Assembly (NCBI RefSeq): GCF_937877005.1
Contig: NZ_CALEFV010000119.1
Location: 1-16,829, forward strand
Length of the DNA stretch: 16,829 nt
Direction of reading: 5' to 3'
DNA from: an uncultured Fibrobacter sp.
GTDB taxonomy: Bacteria; Fibrobacterota; Fibrobacteria; Fibrobacterales; Fibrobacteraceae
The notes beneath the pieces were generated by a model that saw nothing but the letters and a program-made list of their open reading frames with translations, did no database searches and was not told the origin of the DNA. Position numbers and translations under genes: made by a program. This document shows, one piece after another, positions 6,001 through 13,702 of the stretch; within the stretch, counting starts at the first letter, position 1, and each line of letters opens with the position of its first letter.

Positions 6001-6656
6001 CCACCACGCAAAACCTAAATAAAAAATTTTCGCTTTGCAAGTGAGTAATTTTTCACCAAAACAGATACTTTATCCAAAATCAACAGAAGTTATACAAAAA
6101 AAAGCATACAAAATAAGTAAATTTCATTGATCAAATTCAATACATTGAATTACTGTTTTAAAATAAAAAAAACAATTTGTTACCAAATTGCCTTTTATTT
6201 ATGAGAATATAGGAGATGCTAGCAGCCATGCTGCTTTTATATAATCAAGAACTATTACTTAATAATATAAAATATTTGAAAAGAATCCAAGACATATAAT
6301 GGTAAAAAACAAAAAATTTCATGTTCTGAAATTTAATGGATTTTGCAGATTTTGGCGAAATGTTTCTTTTGAAAAATATGGCTTATGAATTAATTGTTTT
6401 AGAAAAAAGAAAATGGAAAACTATAAAAAAGAAACGAAAAAAAACATTTTAAAATCATTCTATTCAATAAAAAGGTTAATGTTTATGAATAAAGATCTTT
6501 TCAAAATAATTGATTGTGCATAATTAACGATATAACCGAGACTCTCGTAAAACTGATTTTCGCCTTCAAATGTCAAAAATCGACACTATATTATTTCTTT
6601 GTAAAAATATATTTACCTACCAAATTTCCTGTATATTTCTTTTTAACGCATCCATT
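6001..6656. other. Very AT-rich stretch without a convincing gene
   Basis: Base composition falls sharply compared with both flanks, with many A and T runs. It contains two adjacent palindromes: TTGATCAA at 6127-6134 and ATTCAAT-AC-ATTGAAT at 6135-6150. There is also an AGCAGC-CAT-GCTGCT hairpin at 6221-6235. Only tiny plus-strand frames are open: 6216-6299 (27 aa), 6299-6388 (29 aa, joined by TAATG), 6378-6452 (24 aa, very basic) and 6479-6523 (14 aa). AGGAG precedes the first. I do not call them genes. Confidence 0.5.
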
Positions 6657-6658
6657 GA

Positions 6659-6686
6659 AAAGGGCGCCCCGTTCGAGCCGCCCTTT
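6659..6686. terminator. Bidirectional hairpin terminator
   Basis: An 8-bp stem AAAGGGCG / CGCCCTTT (6659-6666 with 6679-6686) encloses a 12-nt loop. The minus-strand transcript continues TTTTC and the plus strand TTTGTT. It lies downstream of the AspT relic on the minus strand and was probably its terminator. Confidence 0.6.
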
Positions 6687-6714
6687 GTTATGACCAGGAA
6701 AAACAAAATAACCG

Positions 6715-6768
6715 TTATCGTGCCGCGCGCATCTTGATACGCATCTTATCACGCATTTTACCGCGCAT
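6715..6768 (-). CDS. Candidate 17-aa Met-Arg-Lys repeat peptide
   Basis: The minus strand reads MRGKMRDKMRIKMRAAR and stops at 6715. It is built from four 12-bp tandem units (M-R-x-K), which appear on the plus strand as repeated gCATctt/gCATttt blocks. There is no strong ribosome site in front (GGCGAG abuts the ATG), and it may simply be a tandem DNA repeat. It lies between the stop of the AspT relic (6781) and the hairpin at 6659-6686. Confidence 0.25.
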   Translation of the reverse strand: MRGKMRDKMRIKMRAAR

Positions 6769-6780
6769 CTCGCCAACACT

Positions 6781-6940
6781 CTAAGAGATTAGCAATATCG
6801 CGAGCACTTGTCCGCTCAAAATTCTAAGCAACATCGTAAGCGGATAGACGGATGCATAACCGATATTCAGGATGACGGGGCATAACAAGTCGAATGCTAT
6901 TTGCGACAAATAATGCGGCCATGGATTCCGTCGCCTCTGC
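6781..6940 (-). pseudogene. C-terminal relic of an AspT/YidE-family transporter gene
   Basis: On the minus strand 6867-6781 encodes NIGYASVYPLTMLLRILSG followed by QVLAILLIS and a stop. This is nearly identical in protein to the end of the intact transporter at 13703-15385 (NIGYASVYP...QVLAILLLQAL), though the codons differ. Just upstream, in another frame (6940-6896), AEATESMAALFVANS resembles AGATTDPPALAFANS of the intact protein. A block near 6868-6895 is disrupted, and beyond 6940 similarity fades. It is therefore a decayed second copy or a remnant left by rearrangement. Codon differences suggest an old divergent paralogue rather than a recent duplication. Confidence 0.7.
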
Positions 6941-7085
6941 GAGGCTCCAGAATGACCATCAGTCCTTCGGCAGGATCACTTCGGCCATGCTGATGAGGCG
7001 CTGTCGGCATACGAAAGTACCCTGCGGAACAGGAGTTCGACTTTCTGGATCCAACGATGCGTTCACCGCGGACAATATCTGCCAT
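6897..7085 (-). other. Weak 62-aa ORF with ribosome site, doubtful
   Basis: The ATG at 7085 is preceded by GAGAGG, but the same bases form a small hairpin AAACC-GAGA-GGTTT (7089-7102). The frame starts MADIVRGERIVGSRK, then runs through the REP-like element and the AspT relic in the wrong frame. The C-terminal half is therefore surely not native. It could be a truncated small gene or the 3' trailer of the nitroreductase transcript. Confidence 0.2.
6923..6956. repeat. REP-like intergenic element, copy 1
   Basis: This element starts GGATTCCGTCGCC, has a GCCTC-TGC-GAGGC hairpin, and ends with AGAATGAC. It resembles the elements near 13567 and 13664 (GGATCC...GATGACA). It overlaps the broken part of the AspT relic. 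Confidence 0.4.
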
Positions 7086-7148
7086 AACAAACCTCTCGGT
7101 TTATTATATACAGCGACAAATGATGACGCGAACGCTGCTTTTTTCAAA

Positions 7149-7739
7149 TCACACAAACACAACTTCGTTGCCCGTGCGGGGAGACTCGCTACGATTCGGA
7201 AGTCCCGATTCGGTGTCGGCATAGCCGACGGCCACCGAGGCGTACACGCGCTCGTCCTCGCGCAAGCCAAGGCCACGCAGGTAATCGAACAAAGCCGGAT
7301 CTTCGTTCAGCCACTTGAGCTGGTTGATATAGCAACTTCCCAGATCAAGCTCGTTCGCCGCAAGCATCATGTTCTCGACAGCGCAGGCCACATCGGCCAT
7401 GTTGTTGCCGTAATCTTTTTTATTTGCGACCACAATCAGAACGGGCGCAGTATAGCAGAAGGAATAGTTCCCTTTTTGCGACAGGCGGATAGAATTCTGG
7501 AGGCTCTTATAAAGATCGTCGCGGAGTTCCATTCTGGCAAATGCGGACTGTACGAGTTCCTTGAGCTTTGCAATCACCGCAGCATCCGAGATCACGAAGA
7601 AGTGATTCGTTTGCGCATTACCGCCGGTGGGGCCAAAGCGCCCCGCCTCGACGACGGTCTGCAACTTTTCGAATTCCACAGGCTGCGCCTTGAACTTGCG
7701 GGTACTGCGGCGTGTCTTAATGGCATCAAGCGTATTCAT
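7149..7739 (-). CDS. Nitroreductase-family FMN oxidoreductase
   Basis: This 196-aa protein is the usual length for NAD(P)H-dependent nitroreductases, which use FMN to reduce nitroaromatics, quinones or flavins in the cytoplasm. Family features are visible: the N-terminal RRSTRKF (10-16) that contacts FMN phosphate, PTGGNAQ (37-43), TAPVLIVVA (97-105), a helix with VENMMLAANELDLGSCYI (121-138), and VGYAD (171-175) near the C-terminus. GAGGTGAG precedes the start. It is the last gene of the minus-strand array, 28 bp after the large lipoprotein, so it is probably cotranscribed with argA. Its physiological substrate cannot be read from sequence. Confidence 0.92.
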   Translation of the reverse strand: MNTLDAIKTRRSTRKFKAQPVEFEKLQTVVEAGRFGPTGGNAQTNHFFVISDAAVIAKLKELVQSAFARMELRDDLYKSLQNSIRLSQKGNYSFCYTAPVLIVVANKKDYGNNMADVACAVENMMLAANELDLGSCYINQLKWLNEDPALFDYLRGLGLREDERVYASVAVGYADTESGLPNRSESPRTGNEVVFV

Positions 7740-7767
7740 CGTCTCACCTCGTTCTAAAATCTACAAA

Positions 7768-10542
7768 TCAGTCGTCCTTGACACAAAGCACCTGTACCAT
7801 CGGGTATAAGTCTTTGGGGCATTCTACAATGCGACGGCCCTTTTCGTTCTGGTGAGGATGCCAGGCAACCTCGAAACAGTACTGCATTTCCGAATCCTTT
7901 TCGGTACTGGTCCAGAAGAGGTCAAAATACAGGCTATTGCTTTCATAGCAACCGGAACGGTGCATCGTATAGTTCCACACGACAGGTGCGTCATTTCGAA
8001 TATCCAGATTTGTCGTCACATACGAGATATAATCATTCTGTTCGAATTCGTCCCTCGTCGGCACATGGAATCCTTCGGGACAAAATACACTTGCACGAGT
8101 CCAGTCCATGTAGGCGTCCTCATTAAAGAGCAGTAGGTCGACGGTCGTATCGACATCCGCCCTTCTGCTCTGGCACACGCTGCACTCCTTTGCCCAGGCT
8201 TTCCAGTCGGCAAAGAAGGAGTCAAAACTATCGCTACGATTCTCGACGGTATGCAGAGGCCGTCTCTCTTCACCGCGTTCACTATGCAAGAAGAGATTGC
8301 CCCTGTAAAAATAGGCATCATAGCCTCTGCCTGAAATATCGACATGTTTCAGGAACCAGTCGGCACCGTACACGCCAAACTCGTAGACAACTCCATCCAC
8401 GGTCACACTATAAGTAGAGTCATCCTTCATCATTCCACCGGCAAACTTTTTCCTGTCGTACGACCTAGGCATCGTATAATTAGGTCCCGGAGCAAGCATC
8501 ACCTGTTGCCAGGTCATTCCGGCGCTATCTCGGACGCACCCGTAAAGTCCGCTCGACCACATGTCCCAATAAAGCGTCTTTTCCGTTATCGTTTCACAGG
8601 TTCCGAGGCTATCGCGATATTTGTAGGGAGCCGCCTCCCTAGTCGTCAACTCGCGCCATTTTCTTGTCGTGTCGCAAGAGAAATAATTGACGTCATAGTT
8701 TCTGATTACCCCAAATAGGCTATCTCTACAAATCAGGCCATCCTTTTCGGGCGCAAGCAGCGAATCCGGATGCACCCGGTGCCAGTCCCCCGCCTGACAC
8801 TCATAGATAATTCCATCATAACTCACCTTCTGGTTCACCTGCGGTCTATCGCATGTATCCATGTTGATGACCGGCGGAATTATTTCGGCACTGTCCAGTT
8901 TTCGCCAAAAACCATCAAAAGAACAGAAGTGGTTTACAAAGCCATCTTCATCCTGGCAATAATCCGGTTTACAGATAAAATAGTCACCATCATATTGAAC
9001 GACACGGTTATAATACCGATCATCAGAACAGGTATCGCCATAATACTGCGGCGCAGGAATTTCAATCCAGTCGTTATCCCAGCCGTATTCCTTGCATCCG
9101 TAATAAATCCCCAAATGTTTGCCCTTGTCATGGCCACTGATGCAATTGCCCAGATAATAATGAAGGGAATCAATCAGGATCCATTGTTCAAGAGAACACT
9201 GGACAAACAGGGCGCTATCGAGCTGTTTCATCTCACCGCTGCGGTAATAGTTGGACTTACACTTTCCAAAAACCTTCGCCGCTCTCGCATCTATAACTAC
9301 AGAATAAAGGGAATCCGCCTCCGTCCATTTTCTAGTGGCATACCGGTCACTCCATCCGCAGGAGACATCATCGCACAAGCAGACATACAACGAATCACCG
9401 ACATAGGCCCCCCGGTTTTTCGTATAGTATTGATCGCATTTTCCAATCGTGTATCCCAGAACCGAATCGTGATCAGACTCCCTTTTCCACACGTTGGACG
9501 AGCGCCTGCACCGATAATAGTCGCCATCGTTCAGGACTGTCGTATCCTTGTCGTAAAGGCAAAGTCCAAGCGTGTCCTCAAGGCTCGATTTCAGACGCCA
9601 CGAATTGTCCATCACGAAGGACCTTCCATAGTAAGCGCTAGATTTGTTCATAACCTTCGGCGAACTGGTATCTCCTGCCGACCATCCGAACTTGATGCCG
9701 TAGGCCCTCTCGAAAAAGACATAATCCGTGCACCTGATTCCGGCCAATGCATCTCTGGACATGCTTTGATAGAGGGTGCTAACATCATCTTGAAAGACAT
9801 TCTCAAAGGTAGAGAGCCATGCATCGGCAGCCTTCACGATCCACGACGAATCGACCTTGCCCAATTTCGCGAATTCCTTGCGAAACTTCTTGAAATCATG
9901 GTAAAATACGCTATCCGAAATTTCATGACGACAGTAGATATAAGGCGCGTACCCCCTCAGGTTCGACTGGTCGACATATACCGGATTGCAGCCAGCGTAT
10001 TCCTGTCCGTTAATGCCAGACAGGTCAAGGCCAAACACTTCTCCCAATTCCCATAGTGCAAGCGCCTCGGCATCGGCAAAAGTGTATCTCTTTTTTTTCA
10101 CCAGGGTTTCGATGCGGTCTGCCGCAAGCGCCGCAAAAAGGTTCTGTCTGAGATGCCCCCTGTCACCAGAGATTCGCGCATATTGTGCAAACGTCATCGT
10201 GTCCCTGCCGTTCTCCGACAGAAACGACGTCACCACCTTGATCAACGGATACTCGTATTCATGGGATTCGGCGTAGAACACATAATTATCCCTGTAATCA
10301 ACACTTACCGTCGCCACGAAGGAATCGACCGGATTCAGGTCTTTGTCGACACCGACGATCCGGACCTGTTCCGGTTTCATTGTAGGCAAGTATTCGATAG
10401 ACCCCGCCAGATCCGCAGGGGAAAAGATAACGCCATCATCATCAGCCCGGAGAATCACCCTTCCGCTGCTATCGCCTTCGGAACATGCCGCAAGCCACAA
10501 CGGGACCAGTAGCAGGGCAAAAGCACTTCGCGCAGAAAACAT
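7768..10542 (-). CDS. Large FISUMP-domain surface lipoprotein with Cys/Trp repeats
   Basis: This is a 924-aa predicted lipoprotein. The start at 10542 is chosen because GGGAGGAG precedes it; an upstream in-frame TTG lacks such a site. The lipobox is LAAC, with Cys20 lipidated. The N-terminal half (about 25-340) has no recognised fold. The middle (about 340-700) contains roughly eight degenerate repeats of the form C-x(n)-Y-x-C-x(n)-W, for example MDTCDRPQ...YECQAGDW and LGTCETI...YGCVRD...W. The end matches the Fibrobacter major paralogous domain: CPEGFHVPTRDEF, then LFWTSTEK and a closing VLCVKD. The family is abundant in Fibrobacter; its function is unknown, and surface binding is a guess. 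The gaps of 24 bp to argA and 28 bp to the nitroreductase gene imply an operon. Confidence 0.85.
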   Translation of the reverse strand: MFSARSAFALLLVPLWLAACSEGDSSGRVILRADDDGVIFSPADLAGSIEYLPTMKPEQVRIVGVDKDLNPVDSFVATVSVDYRDNYVFYAESHEYEYPLIKVVTSFLSENGRDTMTFAQYARISGDRGHLRQNLFAALAADRIETLVKKKRYTFADAEALALWELGEVFGLDLSGINGQEYAGCNPVYVDQSNLRGYAPYIYCRHEISDSVFYHDFKKFRKEFAKLGKVDSSWIVKAADAWLSTFENVFQDDVSTLYQSMSRDALAGIRCTDYVFFERAYGIKFGWSAGDTSSPKVMNKSSAYYGRSFVMDNSWRLKSSLEDTLGLCLYDKDTTVLNDGDYYRCRRSSNVWKRESDHDSVLGYTIGKCDQYYTKNRGAYVGDSLYVCLCDDVSCGWSDRYATRKWTEADSLYSVVIDARAAKVFGKCKSNYYRSGEMKQLDSALFVQCSLEQWILIDSLHYYLGNCISGHDKGKHLGIYYGCKEYGWDNDWIEIPAPQYYGDTCSDDRYYNRVVQYDGDYFICKPDYCQDEDGFVNHFCSFDGFWRKLDSAEIIPPVINMDTCDRPQVNQKVSYDGIIYECQAGDWHRVHPDSLLAPEKDGLICRDSLFGVIRNYDVNYFSCDTTRKWRELTTREAAPYKYRDSLGTCETITEKTLYWDMWSSGLYGCVRDSAGMTWQQVMLAPGPNYTMPRSYDRKKFAGGMMKDDSTYSVTVDGVVYEFGVYGADWFLKHVDISGRGYDAYFYRGNLFLHSERGEERRPLHTVENRSDSFDSFFADWKAWAKECSVCQSRRADVDTTVDLLLFNEDAYMDWTRASVFCPEGFHVPTRDEFEQNDYISYVTTNLDIRNDAPVVWNYTMHRSGCYESNSLYFDLFWTSTEKDSEMQYCFEVAWHPHQNEKGRRIVECPKDLYPMVQVLCVKDD

Positions 10543-10566
10543 CAGGGCTCCTCCCGACAAGAGTCC

Positions 10567-11925
10567 TTATTTATCCAGTGGTAGAATCAATATACGCGAT
10601 TTACGCTTCTGATTATAGTGGTCGCGCTTGCTCTTGGGCAAATCCTCGACCGTACCATCTTCGAATCCGAAGTGATAGAACCAATCGAGCGCCTGCGTCG
10701 TGAGCAGGAATAGTTTCTTGTATCCCTTCATGCGGCCCACCGAAATAAGGTGCCGTACGATAGCGTCTCCAATGCCCGATTTGCGGTAGTTGGCGCCCAC
10801 GGCGATTCCAGCGACTTCGGCCATGTTGTCTTCGAACTCGTGCAAAGCACCGCAACCGTGAATGCTGTTGTCGATGCTGTAAACCACATAGTCCTTGAGC
10901 CTTTCGGAAATGCTTTCCTGCGTACGAGGCACGAGGTAGCCCTTGTCGATATAGTCCTGCATGATGCGTAGGATATCGGGAATATCCTCGATGTTCGCGG
11001 GCCTTATACTCGAGTACTGGTTTGCATACACCATGGTACCGTCGCCGCGCGCACTGAAGACTTCCTGTAGCACGCTACCCTGGAACTCGCCACTCAGCAG
11101 ATGAACACGGTTTGCGCCGGCTTCGCAGGCGTGAATGGCGTTCATCAAGTAATCCATCTGCGCAAAGTCCAGCATGTCGGAATTGAGTTCCAAAAGTTCC
11201 TTAGCCTGGTCCACATCCATAGCCGAGATTACGCCCGATTCCGTAGGTTCCAAGTACTTGGTGTTCCTGCCGGTCACGAGTCCGTCAAGCTTGATACCAT
11301 TCTGGTTACCGATAAAGAACAGCTTGCCGACCTGCATGTACTTGCAGAGTTCTGTCGCAAGTTCCGTAGAACTGATATTGTAGGCATGCCCAAGCTTGTT
11401 CCAGCCAATCGGCGGAATGATGGGCACGAAATTCTCGTCTAGGAGCTGTTCCAGAGTATCGCGCTGGATACGTTCGATACGTCCGGTACGCATGTAGTCG
11501 ATACCGTCAATTACGCCCATACTCCTCGCAAGAACCCAGTTGCCCTGAATGCCCCTAAGGCCGCTCGCCGTGAGGTGACTCATAATATGCTGAGCCACGC
11601 CCAAAGAAGCCTGCTCGATGTGGGGCAGGGCCTCTTCGCTCGTAAGACGCACGCCGGCATGGAACGTCGATTCAAGTTCCCAGGCCTTGAGCTGAGCGTC
11701 GATACTGTTGCGGGTACCGGGCACGATGATAATCCGGATTCCCGCCTTGTGCAAGATGGCGATATCGCGCATGAGCACAGGAAAAAGCGGATGGCTCATC
11801 AGGTCATCTTCGATTTTTAGCACAAAGAGCTGACCCTTGAAGCGTTCCATGTAGCCGAACACTTCACGAATGAAACCGGCAACCTCAAAGTGTTGCGAAT
11901 TAAAGTCAGACGAGACGTTATTCAT
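10567..11925 (-). CDS. argA: N-acetylglutamate synthase (amino-acid kinase plus GNAT domains)
   Basis: This 452-aa protein matches ArgA, which makes N-acetylglutamate from acetyl-CoA and glutamate, the first step of arginine synthesis, in the cytoplasm. Residues about 25-290 form the amino-acid-kinase-like domain (VLKIEDDLM, IIIVPGTRN, PIIPPIGWN, GNQNGI), which in ArgA binds arginine for feedback control. Residues about 305-450 form the GNAT acetyltransferase domain with the acetyl-CoA loop YRKSGIG (380-386) and the end motif WFYHFGFEDG. The bases before the ATG contain no clear Shine-Dalgarno site, so it may be translated by coupling to lysR, whose stop is 18 bp upstream. Pairing with a LysR gene suggests, but does not prove, transcriptional control of arginine synthesis. 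Confidence 0.93.
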   Translation of the reverse strand: MNNVSSDFNSQHFEVAGFIREVFGYMERFKGQLFVLKIEDDLMSHPLFPVLMRDIAILHKAGIRIIIVPGTRNSIDAQLKAWELESTFHAGVRLTSEEALPHIEQASLGVAQHIMSHLTASGLRGIQGNWVLARSMGVIDGIDYMRTGRIERIQRDTLEQLLDENFVPIIPPIGWNKLGHAYNISSTELATELCKYMQVGKLFFIGNQNGIKLDGLVTGRNTKYLEPTESGVISAMDVDQAKELLELNSDMLDFAQMDYLMNAIHACEAGANRVHLLSGEFQGSVLQEVFSARGDGTMVYANQYSSIRPANIEDIPDILRIMQDYIDKGYLVPRTQESISERLKDYVVYSIDNSIHGCGALHEFEDNMAEVAGIAVGANYRKSGIGDAIVRHLISVGRMKGYKKLFLLTTQALDWFYHFGFEDGTVEDLPKSKRDHYNQKRKSRILILPLDK

Positions 11926-11943
11926 ATTTGGAAAAGTAGCAAA

Positions 11944-12828
11944 TTAACCGGAAGCCTTTTGGGAAGCCCGCTTGAGCTGCCCCGTCAAAAACTTGTAGAA
12001 TTGCTCAATCTGGGAATTGTCCTGCTTGACACGGCGCATACTGATGACAATATCTCGCTTGAAGTCGGCATCGGTTATTTTCAGCAGCCGAATCCTGCGA
12101 GTATCGACCTTACCCCACGAGAATTCGGGCCAGAAGCCAACTCCGATTCCACTAGCAATGGCATCCTTGACGACAAGGGCGTTATCGCTTTCGAAAATCA
12201 CATGCGAAGAGAATCCAATGCGGCTGCAGTATTCATCGCAAATCGTATGCAACTGCTTCGATCCGTACAGGCCGATAAAATTCGTGTCGCCGAGTTCGTG
12301 TAGCGAGATGCTATCGAGTTTGCGGTACTGTGCCGTATTCGGAACAGCCAGATAGATGTTTTCCGAGCATACAAATGTTTCTTCATCGGGATCGTTCTGG
12401 GCATGATAATTCGCATACGTCTGCACGCAGATGTCATAGAGAGAGGATTCCTCTTTCTGGACCAGGTAAAAGCGGAGCGCGGGCGCCTGCTTTTTGTACT
12501 GGATGACGGCATTGGTCACGAACGACGATGCAGCGAGGACCTTGACGCTCACCGTGATTGCCTGCTTATCGGATTTGGCACGGAGTCTCGCCGGCAATGC
12601 TTCGATATCTTCGTAGAGGGGCTTCACCTTTTTGTAGAAGTAGTCTCCCGCTTCGGTAAGCTTGATGTTACGGCCGCTGGACTTAAAAAGCTTGACGCCC
12701 AGTTCGTCTTCTAGCTTGTGGATGGCGTGAGTCAATGCAGGCTGCACAATGCACAGGTTCTTGGCGCTCTGGGTCACGTGTTCGGTCCGGGCCACTTCCA
12801 GAAAGTACTTGATATGCGTCAGTTCCAT
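11944..12828 (-). CDS. LysR-type transcriptional regulator
   Basis: This is a 294-aa DNA-binding regulator. The start at 12828 is used because AAAGGA precedes it and the domain begins at once (MELTHIKYFLEVARTEHVTQ); an upstream TTG would add nine unlikely residues. The winged helix-turn-helix covers about 4-62, with helices around 18-37 and the family signature DELGVKLF at 41-48. The remainder (about 88-290) is the effector-binding domain. It heads the operon with argA, the large lipoprotein and the nitroreductase gene. The intergenic region in front holds a TCATCAA/TTGATGA dyad of the LysR type, so autoregulation and control of the divergent FISUMP gene are plausible. The effector is unknown; arginine or an intermediate is a guess. 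Confidence 0.92.
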   Translation of the reverse strand: MELTHIKYFLEVARTEHVTQSAKNLCIVQPALTHAIHKLEDELGVKLFKSSGRNIKLTEAGDYFYKKVKPLYEDIEALPARLRAKSDKQAITVSVKVLAASSFVTNAVIQYKKQAPALRFYLVQKEESSLYDICVQTYANYHAQNDPDEETFVCSENIYLAVPNTAQYRKLDSISLHELGDTNFIGLYGSKQLHTICDEYCSRIGFSSHVIFESDNALVVKDAIASGIGVGFWPEFSWGKVDTRRIRLLKITDADFKRDIVISMRRVKQDNSQIEQFYKFLTGQLKRASQKASG

Positions 12829-12867
12829 AAAGGTTCCTTTCTTCAATTCGAGCAACCGCCAGGCAAC

Positions 12868-12886
12868 TCATCAAAATTATTGATGA
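12868..12886. promoter_or_regulatory. Candidate LysR operator in divergent promoter region
   Basis: A 7-bp perfect inverted repeat TCATCAA-AATTA-TTGATGA contains the T-N11-A pattern typical of LysR-family sites (T12871 to A12883). It lies 40 bp before lysR and 74 bp before the divergent lipoprotein gene. On the minus strand its TTGATG could be the lysR -35 box, with TCGAAT 17 bp on. Confidence 0.45.
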
Positions 12887-12959
12887 ATAGAATATAAATT
12901 ATTTATTAGTCAATATCAAAATGTTTTCTTAATTTTGTGCAAAAAATAAAGGAATCCAT

Positions 12960-13526
12960 ATGAAATCGTTTTTCAAGACCATCCTCACTACCGCCATCAC
13001 CCTCTATGCCACAGCAGCCATAACAGCCTGCGGAGACAACCGCGAATGTACCTACAACGAGACTGGTCACACCCTCACTTGCCCCGAAAAGACTTACAAG
13101 ACCGTAACGCTGGGCGGAAAGACCTGGATGGCCGAAAACCTGGACGTGTTTACTCCGGATTCGAGCGTGTGCTACGCCAACAACCACGACAACTGCAATA
13201 CGGACGGACGCCTGTACACTTTCGCCTCCGCAACGGGTAACGTATGCCCCACAGGTTGGGCACTCCCCACCGTAGAAGATTTCAAATCCGCCTTCGGCAC
13301 AAGCGAACCCGCCGCACTCAAAAACGCCAACGGTTTTAACGCCATCTTTGCAGGATTCAAATATTATGACGGCAAATTCGCCGACAAGGGAGCTAGCGCA
13401 AGTTTCTGGACAAGCGACAGCTATGACGACTCCAGGGCTTACCTTGTACGCATTACCGACTCCACCACAACCTACGAACACTATAACAAGAATATTTTCG
13501 CCTCTGTCCGCTGCATCAAGAAATAA
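12960..13526 (+). CDS. Small FISUMP-domain lipoprotein
   Basis: This 188-aa lipoprotein has signal peptide 1-23, lipobox ITAC and lipidated Cys24. AAGGA lies six bases before the ATG. Almost the whole mature part is one Fibrobacter major paralogous domain: YKTVTLGGKTWMAENLDV, then CYANN, GRLYTFASATG, CPTGWALPTVEDF, SFWTSD and the ending SVRCIKK. Most conserved positions are present, so this is a typical full-length member, in contrast to the partial match at the end of the 924-aa protein. Function is unknown; family members are surface proteins. It is transcribed divergently from lysR and ends at a hairpin terminator. Confidence 0.9.
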   Translation: MKSFFKTILTTAITLYATAAITACGDNRECTYNETGHTLTCPEKTYKTVTLGGKTWMAENLDVFTPDSSVCYANNHDNCNTDGRLYTFASATGNVCPTGWALPTVEDFKSAFGTSEPAALKNANGFNAIFAGFKYYDGKFADKGASASFWTSDSYDDSRAYLVRITDSTTTYEHYNKNIFASVRCIKK

Positions 13527-13560
13527 CTACACCCCTCCGGTGGAGTTAGTTGTTATTTTT
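13525..13560 (+). terminator. Terminator after the small FISUMP gene
   Basis: Outer arms AACTA / TAGTT (13525-13529 with 13547-13551) and an inner CACC-CCTCC-GGTG hairpin are followed by TTATTTTT. The stem has a 4-nt bulge, but the U-rich tail is good. Confidence 0.6.
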
Positions 13561-13563
13561 CAG

Positions 13564-13605
13564 GCTGGATCCTTCGCCACATACGCGGCTCGGGATGACA
13601 CTTCT
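13564..13605. repeat. REP-like intergenic element, copy 2
   Basis: This element begins CTGGATCCTTCGCC and ends CGGGATGACA. The GGATCC...GATGACA ends match copy 3 at 13664-13697 and loosely copy 1 at 6923-6956. Confidence 0.4.
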
Positions 13606-13663
13606 TGTGACCTACAACCAAACCACGGCCTTACGGCCTAACCACTAATTACTTTACCCTCTA

Positions 13664-13697
13664 GCGGATCCTCGCCTCCGCGAAGATGACACTCCCC
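13664..13697. repeat. REP-like intergenic element, copy 3
   Basis: This element contains GCGGA-N8-TCCGC (hairpin) and ends AGATGACACT. Copies 2 and 3 lie about 60 bp apart in the same orientation, with a GGCC-TTAC-GGCC hairpin between them near 13628-13639. Confidence 0.4.
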
Positions 13698-13702
13698 TAA
13701 CT

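Noticed and set aside
6061..6240. AT-rich DNA with TTATCCAAA and TTATACAAA, as in a replication origin
   Set aside because: The DnaA-like boxes are imperfect and few, and no dnaA, dnaN or other origin-linked gene is nearby.
6659..6686. GTTCGAGCC resembling a tRNA T-loop
   Set aside because: The flanking bases do not form a T-stem and no acceptor or anticodon arm fits. The sequence is the loop of a terminator hairpin.
6894..7757. 287-aa plus-strand ORF
   Set aside because: Antisense to the nitroreductase gene and the transporter relic, both of which have clear family motifs.
8770..10056. 428-aa plus-strand ORF
   Set aside because: It lies wholly antisense to the FISUMP lipoprotein, which has a lipobox, ribosome site and operon context. 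The antisense product has no recognisable features.
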